Assembly (NCBI GenBank): GCA_026225155.1
Contig: JAMFSG010000143.1
Span: forward strand, 1 to 10,848
Source of the DNA: Verrucomicrobiota bacterium
Lineage (GTDB): Bacteria > Verrucomicrobiota > Verrucomicrobiia > Limisphaerales > UBA11358
Direction of reading: 5' to 3'
Length of the DNA stretch: 10,848 nucleotides
Shown here: positions 5,417 to 10,848 of the stretch, in pieces
How the letters are laid out: every line of letters starts with the position of its first letter
How positions within the stretch are numbered: position 1 is the stretch's first letter
The notes under the pieces: model-generated
What the model was told of the DNA's origin: nothing
The model's database searches: none
What the model saw: the letters and a program-made list of their open reading frames with translations, nothing else
Translations under genes and position numbers: made by a program

Positions 5417-6427
5417 TTATTTCTTCAGCACCGTTTTGACCCAGTCCTGCTGATCGAGATACCAGCGGATGGTTTCGCGGATGCCTTGCTCGAACTTGTG
5501 GGCGGGCGTCCAGCCGAGTTCACGCTGGATTTTCGACGCATCAATCGCGTAACGGCGATCGTGTCCGGCGCGGTCTTTGACGTAAGTGATGAGCGAGCGC
5601 GAATTGCCACCGAGTTGTGGCGCAAATTCATCCACCGTGTCGCAAATAAGCTGCACGATGTGAATGTTCGCCCATTCATTGTGGCCGCCGATGTTGTAAG
5701 TGTCACCCAATGCACCGCGATTCAGCACCGTCCAAAGCGCTTCGGCGTGATCACGAACGTAAAGCCAATCGCGTACGTTCATGCCATCGCCGTAAACGGG
5801 AATCGCCTTACGCGCGAGCACGCTTTGGATGACGACCGGAATCAACTTTTCGGGAAATTGAAACGGGCCGTAGTTGTTAGAACAGTTCGTGATGACCGTC
5901 GGCAAACCATAAGTGTGATGATACGCGCGGACGAGAAAATCGCTCGACGCCTTGCTCGCGGAATAAGGCGAATTCGGCGCGTAAGGTGTCGTCTCGGTAA
6001 ACAATCCAGTCGCGCCAAGCGAACCGTAAACTTCATCGGTCGAGACGTGATGAAATTTTTTATCCGCAAAATCCGTTCCCCAAAAACCGCGGCAGGCTTC
6101 AAGCAGATTGAACGTGCCGGTGATGTTCGTGGAAATAAAATCACCCGGCCCCGTGATCGAACGATCCACGTGCGATTCCGCCGCGAGGTGCATGACGTGC
6201 GTGATGGAATGTTTTTCCACGACTTGCAACGTCGCCACCTTGTCGCGCAAATCAACTTTCTCGAAAATGTATTTCGGATGCTTCGTGACGGATTCCAGAT
6301 TTGCTAAATGCCCGGCGTAAGTGAGGCAATCAAGATTGATGAGCTTCGTGACGCGCGCGTCGTCAATGACATGCTGAATCAAATTCGAGCCGATAAAACC
6401 CGCGCCGCCGGTGATTAACAAGTTCAT
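5417..6427 (-). CDS. rmlB: dTDP-glucose 4,6-dehydratase
   Basis: RmlB is the second enzyme of dTDP-L-rhamnose synthesis; it converts dTDP-glucose to dTDP-4-keto-6-deoxyglucose using bound NAD+ in the cytoplasm. It is an extended short-chain dehydrogenase of 336 residues from the ATG at 6427. Translation from the upstream in-frame ATG at 6484 would add 19 residues before the Rossmann strand MNLLITGGAGFIG and would overlap the preceding gene, so it is rejected. Visible motifs are the nucleotide-binding GGAGFIG at 7-13, the dehydratase signature STDEVYG at 129-135 (Thr130, Asp131, Glu132), and Tyr155-xxx-Lys159 in YSASK. NNYGPFQFPEKLIP (184-197) and GDGMNVRDWLYVRDH (213-227) are typical of RmlB. 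It begins 16 bases after the epimerase/reductase-like gene, within an rmlA-reductase-rmlB operon. Confidence 0.96.
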   Translation of the reverse strand: MNLLITGGAGFIGSNLIQHVIDDARVTKLINLDCLTYAGHLANLESVTKHPKYIFEKVDLRDKVATLQVVEKHSITHVMHLAAESHVDRSITGPGDFISTNITGTFNLLEACRGFWGTDFADKKFHHVSTDEVYGSLGATGLFTETTPYAPNSPYSASKASSDFLVRAYHHTYGLPTVITNCSNNYGPFQFPEKLIPVVIQSVLARKAIPVYGDGMNVRDWLYVRDHAEALWTVLNRGALGDTYNIGGHNEWANIHIVQLICDTVDEFAPQLGGNSRSLITYVKDRAGHDRRYAIDASKIQRELGWTPAHKFEQGIRETIRWYLDQQDWVKTVLKK

Positions 6428-6443
6428 GATGAAGTTTCTAAAT

Positions 6444-7397
6444 TCAGATTTTTTCCGGCTTCCAATTTGATAGCGAATCTTCAAGTGCTTCTTCCACGCC
6501 GCGGATTTTCACGCCGGCGGCGAGCAATTTGGTCGTATCCATTACGCAGTTGGAACGTGGTGTTTTCGCGGCGACTTTGTAAAATTCCTCGTCGCTTTCC
6601 CAATATTCAAACTTGCGCGTCAGCTTCAATTTTTTCTCGATCAACGTCACGACGTGACGCGTGGTGACGAAGCCGGGATTGGTCACATTGTAAATACCGA
6701 ACGGCGCGCGCAATTCCCAAGTGTCGAGGCACGCCTTCACAAAATCCGCGCGATGCGAAATGGAATTCACATTGTCATAAACTTTTGCGTAACGCTGCAC
6801 CTTGCTCAAGTAATTGCGTGCGTTGTCGAATTCATCGAACGGAATGCGCAGCCGCCAAATGTAACTTTGGCCGACGCCAGCGATGGCCTCTTCGCCAAGC
6901 GCTTTCGTGCCGCTGTAAAAACTGCAAGGGCCGTCGCAAAAGGAAAAATTCGGCGTGTCCGTTTCGGTAAAACCATGGACGGCTTGCGGATTTTTGGCGA
7001 CGAGTTCGCGTAACTCCGGTTTGGTGAAATCTTTTTCCGTGCGGATTTTTCCGTTCTCCAAAACTTTCGCTCCGGAATAAATGCAACCGCTCGAAACATG
7101 GCCCCACGGAATTTCCAGCGACGCGCACGCGTGCGCGACCGTTTGCGGAAACAGCGTGTTGCCTTGCAGCGTGTCGGCCTTGTGCAATTCGCACGCGTCC
7201 ACGTTCGGCTTGCCTGTGTAACCGGCGACGTTCACGACAAACGTTGGCTTTTTCGTTTTTAGAAATTCATGCAGCGCGGTGAAATTCGTGTAATCCACCT
7301 GCTTCCGCGCGAGCGGAATGAATTCTTTTTTGCGCCGCTGCAATTCCTGCGCGAACGCCTGGCCGATGTAACCGGTGGCACCGAGAAGTAGGATCAT
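6444..7397 (-). CDS. NRS/ER-like dTDP-4-keto-6-deoxyglucose epimerase/reductase (RmlD superfamily)
   Basis: This 317-residue NAD(P)-dependent SDR-family enzyme starts at the ATG at 7397. Upstream in-frame codons would add an arginine-rich extension encoded inside rmlA. The cofactor motif GATGYIG is at 6-12 and the reductase pair Tyr161-xxx-Lys165 lies in FYSGTK. Several stretches resemble the plant bifunctional nucleotide-rhamnose synthase/epimerase-reductase (NRS/ER, UER1) more than ordinary RmlD: GKPNVDACELHK (62-73), SSGCIYSG (102-109), RLRIPFDEFDNARNYLSK (182-199), YNVTNPGF (236-243) and TPRSNCVMDTTKL (279-291). Cys105 and Lys199 align by eye with Arabidopsis NRS/ER Cys115 and Lys183, which I recall as residues required for 3,5-epimerisation. 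The gene overlaps rmlA by four bases (ATGA), and no rmlC is nearby. Likely product: dTDP-L-rhamnose. A plain RmlD-type reductase is the alternative. Confidence 0.8.
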   Translation of the reverse strand: MILLLGATGYIGQAFAQELQRRKKEFIPLARKQVDYTNFTALHEFLKTKKPTFVVNVAGYTGKPNVDACELHKADTLQGNTLFPQTVAHACASLEIPWGHVSSGCIYSGAKVLENGKIRTEKDFTKPELRELVAKNPQAVHGFTETDTPNFSFCDGPCSFYSGTKALGEEAIAGVGQSYIWRLRIPFDEFDNARNYLSKVQRYAKVYDNVNSISHRADFVKACLDTWELRAPFGIYNVTNPGFVTTRHVVTLIEKKLKLTRKFEYWESDEEFYKVAAKTPRSNCVMDTTKLLAAGVKIRGVEEALEDSLSNWKPEKI

Positions 7398-8275
7398 AAT
7401 TGGTTCAAGCGTTTGGCCTCGGCGACGACCTCGGCGATGTAATCGCGATATTCGCAATTCGGAATTTTGATCATGAGCTCGTCCATCTGCGTGCGCGAGA
7501 CGAAACCCTGCCGGAACGCCGCTTCTTCAGGACAGCCGATTTTGATGCCGCCACGTTTTTCGATCGTCTGCACATATGCGCTGGCTTCGTGCAAACTGCT
7601 GCTCGTGCCGGCGTCGAGCCACGCAAAACCGCGCGGCAACCGTTGCACGCGCAAAGTGCCGCGCCGCAGATATTCGACGTTGACCGCCGTGATCTCCAAT
7701 TCGCCGCGCGCGGACGGTTTCAGGTTTTTTGCGATGTCCACGACTTCGTTGTCGTAAATATAAAGTCCCGGCACGGCATAATTGCTCTTCGGCGCCTTCG
7801 GTTTTTCCTCGATGGAAACCGCCTTGCCGTTCGCGTCAAATTCCACCACGCCGTAACGCTCGGGATCGTGGACGTGATAACCAAAAACCGTTGCGCCGGT
7901 TTTGAAATCGGCAAAGGCGCGTTGAAATGAATCACCACCGTAAAAAATATTGTCGCCGAGAATCAACGTCACGCTATCCTTGCCGATGAAACTTTCCGCG
8001 ATCAAAAACGCCTGCGCAATGCCGGCCGGTTTGGCCTGTTCGCGATATTCAATGCTCAAACCCCACGCGCTGCCGTCGCCGAGGAGTTGCTGGAAACGCG
8101 GCAGGTCATGCGGCGTGGAGATCAGGCAAAATTCACGGATGCCGCCCTCGATCAAGGTCGTTAGCGGATAATAAACCATCGGTTTGTCATAAACCGGTTG
8201 CAGTTGTTTGCTGGCAACGAGCGTCAGCGGATAAAGTCGCGAGCCAGCGCCGCCAGCGAGGATGATGCCTTTCAT
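7394..8275 (-). CDS. rmlA: Glucose-1-phosphate thymidylyltransferase
   Basis: RmlA is the first enzyme of dTDP-L-rhamnose synthesis: glucose 1-phosphate plus dTTP gives dTDP-glucose and pyrophosphate. The 293-residue length is normal for the family. The protein opens with MKGIILAGGAGSRLYPLT, the nucleotidyltransferase signature loop (GAGSRL, residues 9-14). LILGDNIFYGG (about 104-114) carries the metal-binding aspartate, followed by EKPKAPKSNYAVPGLYIYD and the sugar-phosphate region WLDAGTSSSLHEAS. The C-terminal stretch, with CPEEAAFRQGFVSRTQM, is also typical. The ATG at 8275 sits directly at the family N-terminus and has no Shine-Dalgarno. It is the first gene of the cluster, and its promoter must lie in the roughly 50 bases between it and the clpC terminator, or further upstream as read-through. 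Confidence 0.97.
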   Translation of the reverse strand: MKGIILAGGAGSRLYPLTLVASKQLQPVYDKPMVYYPLTTLIEGGIREFCLISTPHDLPRFQQLLGDGSAWGLSIEYREQAKPAGIAQAFLIAESFIGKDSVTLILGDNIFYGGDSFQRAFADFKTGATVFGYHVHDPERYGVVEFDANGKAVSIEEKPKAPKSNYAVPGLYIYDNEVVDIAKNLKPSARGELEITAVNVEYLRRGTLRVQRLPRGFAWLDAGTSSSLHEASAYVQTIEKRGGIKIGCPEEAAFRQGFVSRTQMDELMIKIPNCEYRDYIAEVVAEAKRLNQL

Positions 8276-8324
8276 TGCTATTAGTGTATGAATTTACAAC
8301 AAAATGAAAAGCGCGGGTTTCCAA

Positions 8325-8358
8325 CAAAAAAAGCCGCGTTCAAAAATGAACGCGGCTT
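8325..8358 (-). terminator. Intrinsic terminator of clpC
   Basis: The arms AAGCCGCGTTCA (8331-8342) and TGAACGCGGCTT (8347-8358) pair perfectly over 12 bp around an A4/T4 loop. Read on the minus strand, the stem is followed by seven T residues (8332-8326, partly within the stem base). It lies 17 bases after the clpC stop. This is a textbook Rho-independent terminator, and it separates clpC from the rml cluster. Confidence 0.93.
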
Positions 8359-8375
8359 GAAGAATTTGTTTCCGT

Positions 8376-10848
8376 TCAAGTTGCCACAGCACCTTCCGCC
8401 GCAGCTTTCTGGTTGAACAACAATTTTTCCTTGTCGCTGGTGACGCGGATCGGTTCGCCCGGCTGCACGCTGCCGCGCAGGATTTCTTCCGCCAGTGAAT
8501 CTTCGAGGAAACGTTCGACCGCACGGCGCATCGGACGCGCGCCGTATTGCGGATCGTAACCTTTTTCCACCAAAAAGTCCCGCGCCGTGTCGTCGAGTTC
8601 CAGCTTGATGTTTTTGTGACGCAAGCGTTCGATGACTTTTTCCACTTCCAGATTCAAGATCTGGATGAGGTCAGGTTTCGTGAACGAACGGAACACGATC
8701 AAGTCATCCAACCGGTTCAAAAATTCCGGGCGGAACGTTTTCTTGGCTTCTTCCAAAACGCGTTCGCGCGCTTTTTCGTAAGTGGCCTCGTCCGTGATCG
8801 GCGAAAAACCGAGCGTGGACTGGCGGCGGATCGTGTCCGAGCCGACGTTCGAGGTCATCAAGATGATCGTGTTCCGGAAATTCACCACGCGGCCCTGGCC
8901 GTCGGTCAATTTACCTTCTTCCAAAATCTGCAACAACGCGTTCCAGATTTCCGGATGCGCTTTTTCGATCTCGTCGAACAGCACAACAGAATACGGATTG
9001 CGCCGCACTTTTTCGGTGAGCTGGCCGCCGTCTTCAAAACCAACATAGCCAGGCGGCGCGCCGAACAGACGCGAGACGTTATGTTTCTCCGCGTATTCGC
9101 TCATGTCGAGATGCACCAGCGACTTCGTGTCGCCGAACATCTGTTCCGCGAGCGTTTTCGCGAGCAACGATTTTCCAACGCCGGTCGGTCCAAGCAAAAG
9201 AAATGTTCCGATCGGGCGTTTCGGATCTTTCAAATCCGCACGCGAACGGCGCAGCGCTTTGCACAAAGCGGAAACGGCTTCGCGCTGGCCGACAACAACT
9301 TTTTCCATCGTCGCTTCAACCGTGAGCAACCGCGCCATTTCGTCCTGACCCATCCGTTTCAACGGCACGCCCGTCCATTTCGAGACGACATGTAAAATGT
9401 CTTCTTCGTCCACGACGATGCGTTTTTCTTCGCGACGCGTGCGCCAATCTTTCAAAACCGTTTCCAGTTTTTCCTTGGCCTGTTTTTCTTTATCGCGCAT
9501 CTGCGCCGCACCTTCGAAATCCTGGTTCTTGATGGATTTTTCTTTTTTGCCTTTGATCTCTTCGATCTCGGCTTCGATCGCTTTGACTTCAGGCGGACGC
9601 GTCATCGTGCTGATGCGCGCGCGCGAACCGGCTTCGTCCAAAACGTCAATCGCCTTGTCCGGCAAAAACCGGTCGGTGATGTAACGGTCGGAAAGTTTCA
9701 CGGATTGTTCCACGGCTTTGTCCGTGAACTCAGCCTTGTGATGTTCTTCGTATTTGTGGCGAAGGCCTTTCAAAATCTCAATCGCGTCTTCGATTGAAGG
9801 CGCTTCGACTTTCACCGCTTGAAAACGGCGTTCAAGCGCGGCGTCTTTTTCGATGTATTTGCGATACTCGTTCAACGTCGTCGCGCCGACACATTGCATC
9901 TCACCGCGTGAAAGCGCCGGCTTGATGATGTTGCTCGCATCCATTGTGCCTTCAGCCGAACCGGCACCGACAATCGTGTGCAATTCGTCAATGAAGAGAA
10001 TGATGTTTTTCGCGCGACGGATTTCGTCCATCACGGCTTTGATGCGTTCTTCAAATTGGCCACGATATTTCGTGCCCGCGACCATCAACGCCAAGTCCAG
10101 GGTGACGACGCGTTTGTTCAACAAAATTTCCGGCACGTTGCCTTTGACAATTTCCTGCGCCAAACCTTCGACGATGGCCGTTTTACCCACGCCCGCTTCA
10201 CCGAGCAGCACCGGATTATTTTTCGTGCGGCGGCAAAGGATTTGGATGACGCGTTCAATTTCGTTTTTGCGACCGATAACCGGATCCATGTCGCCCTTGC
10301 GCGCGATTTCCGTGAGGTCACGACCAAACGCTTTTAGCGCTGGAGTTTTGACTTCGCCTTTTTTATCGGCGGCAGCGGCAGCGGGTTGTTTCTTGCTGGC
10401 ATCATCCGGATCGGCGGGAATGGAAGATTCCTCGGCGGCAAAATTCGGATCCAATTCCTTCAAGATTTCCTGGCGTGTCTGTTCGATGTCCACGTCGAGA
10501 TTGCGCAAAACTTTTGCAGCGACGCCGTCGCCTTCGCGCAGCAGGCCGAGCAAAATGTGTTCGGTGCCGACGTAAGTGTGGTTGAGATTTTTTGCTTCCT
10601 TCGACGCAAGCGCGAGAACTTTTTTCACGCGCGGCGTGTAAGGAATATTGCCGATCATCTTTTGATCCGGCCCGGTGCCGACTTGCTTCTCGACTTCCAT
10701 GCGGACAGTTTCGAGATCAAGTCCCATTTTCTGCAAAACATTCACGGCCACGCCCTGCCCCAATTTGATCAGGCCGAGCAGCAGATGCTCGGTGCCGAGA
10801 AAATTGTGGTTGAAGCGGTCCGCTTCTTTTCGCGCGAGCGCCTGCACC
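8376..10848 (-). CDS. clpC: ATP-dependent Clp protease ATPase subunit ClpC (N-terminus cut by window edge)
   Basis: ClpC is a Hsp100 AAA+ unfoldase that feeds substrates to ClpP in the cytoplasm. The visible part is 823 codons. The GTG at 10847 is an internal valine, since the family has about a dozen further residues upstream. In visible-residue numbering: two Clp_N repeats (about 1-55 and 68-133, each with GTEH(L/I)LLGL); an Ala/Asp/Lys-rich linker (137-168); AAA-1 with Walker A GEAGVGKT (216-223) and Walker B IILFIDE (282-288); a coiled-coil middle domain with the UVR-like stretch [15 protein letters not shown] (441-455); and AAA-2 with Walker A GPTGVGKS (553-560), Walker B VVLFDE (621-626), GAPPGYVG (596-603) and the sensor-2 region GARPMRRA (769-776). 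The middle domain is short, as in ClpC and unlike ClpB. The C-terminal end is complete, with a terminator directly after it. Confidence 0.96.
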   Translation of the reverse strand, partial: VQALARKEADRFNHNFLGTEHLLLGLIKLGQGVAVNVLQKMGLDLETVRMEVEKQVGTGPDQKMIGNIPYTPRVKKVLALASKEAKNLNHTYVGTEHILLGLLREGDGVAAKVLRNLDVDIEQTRQEILKELDPNFAAEESSIPADPDDASKKQPAAAAADKKGEVKTPALKAFGRDLTEIARKGDMDPVIGRKNEIERVIQILCRRTKNNPVLLGEAGVGKTAIVEGLAQEIVKGNVPEILLNKRVVTLDLALMVAGTKYRGQFEERIKAVMDEIRRAKNIILFIDELHTIVGAGSAEGTMDASNIIKPALSRGEMQCVGATTLNEYRKYIEKDAALERRFQAVKVEAPSIEDAIEILKGLRHKYEEHHKAEFTDKAVEQSVKLSDRYITDRFLPDKAIDVLDEAGSRARISTMTRPPEVKAIEAEIEEIKGKKEKSIKNQDFEGAAQMRDKEKQAKEKLETVLKDWRTRREEKRIVVDEEDILHVVSKWTGVPLKRMGQDEMARLLTVEATMEKVVVGQREAVSALCKALRRSRADLKDPKRPIGTFLLLGPTGVGKSLLAKTLAEQMFGDTKSLVHLDMSEYAEKHNVSRLFGAPPGYVGFEDGGQLTEKVRRNPYSVVLFDEIEKAHPEIWNALLQILEEGKLTDGQGRVVNFRNTIILMTSNVGSDTIRRQSTLGFSPITDEATYEKARERVLEEAKKTFRPEFLNRLDDLIVFRSFTKPDLIQILNLEVEKVIERLRHKNIKLELDDTARDFLVEKGYDPQYGARPMRRAVERFLEDSLAEEILRGSVQPGEPIRVTSDKEKLLFNQKAAAEGAVAT

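Noticed and set aside
5276..6307. Long plus-strand open frame (343 codons) opposite rmlB and the protease start
   Set aside because: It is antisense to a clear rmlB gene, and its Arg-rich composition is typical of a complementary-frame shadow in GC-rich DNA.
6428..6484. Extended N-terminus of RmlB from the ATG at 6484
   Set aside because: The 19 extra residues are basic, unlike the family, and overlap the end of the preceding gene; the Rossmann strand starts right at the ATG at 6427.
8276..8324. rmlA promoter in the gap after the clpC terminator
   Set aside because: A TACACT-like -10 can be seen, but it lies almost at the ATG and its partner -35 is poor, so it is too weak to annotate.
8547..9395. 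Long plus-strand open frame (282 codons) opposite clpC
   Set aside because: It is a shadow of clpC, with Arg/Phe/Gln-rich translation and no recognisable domain.

Overview
The window looks like a chromosomal segment of a Gram-negative bacterium of the PVC group, most likely a Verrucomicrobiota member (Pedosphaera/Limisphaerales-like). This rests on the style of the proteins, the moderately GC-rich coding sequence, the near absence of Shine-Dalgarno sites, and an intergenic cluster of short palindromes of a kind I associate with such genomes. The placement is inference; there is no rRNA or other direct phylogenetic marker here.

Left part, + strand (1-3917): the 3' end of an acetyl-CoA synthetase gene; an unusually AT-rich gene for an unrecognised two-TM protein with a possible winged-helix tail (648-1559); a 560-base non-coding stretch packed with small perfect palindromes (about 1625-2017); a two-gene type II toxin-antitoxin module of the RelE/ParE kind (2123-2589, GTGA overlap); a secreted alpha/beta-hydrolase of the esterase-D/enterochelin-esterase type (2632-3669); and a tiny two-TM protein (3762-3917).

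Convergence point (3918-4009): two short arrays of degenerate 7-base repeats face each other and can fold into a hairpin between the convergent genes.

Right part, - strand (10848 down to 4010): clpC, lacking only about a dozen N-terminal codons at the window edge and ending in a textbook intrinsic terminator. It is followed by a tight sugar-nucleotide cluster, rmlA, then an epimerase/reductase-like gene, then rmlB, and 48 bases further on a secreted subtilisin-like protease with an N-terminal secretin/TonB-type STN-like domain. RmlA makes dTDP-glucose and RmlB makes the 4-keto-6-deoxy intermediate. The gene between them resembles the plant bifunctional NRS/ER (UER1) enzyme more than ordinary RmlD and keeps counterparts of both residues tied to 3,5-epimerisation there. 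No rmlC is present locally, so the three genes may form a complete dTDP-L-rhamnose pathway without RmlC.

The best candidates for something under-described are this rmlC-less rhamnose cluster, the covarying palindrome array next to the toxin-antitoxin pair, the opposed heptamer arrays, and the STN-subtilase fusion.
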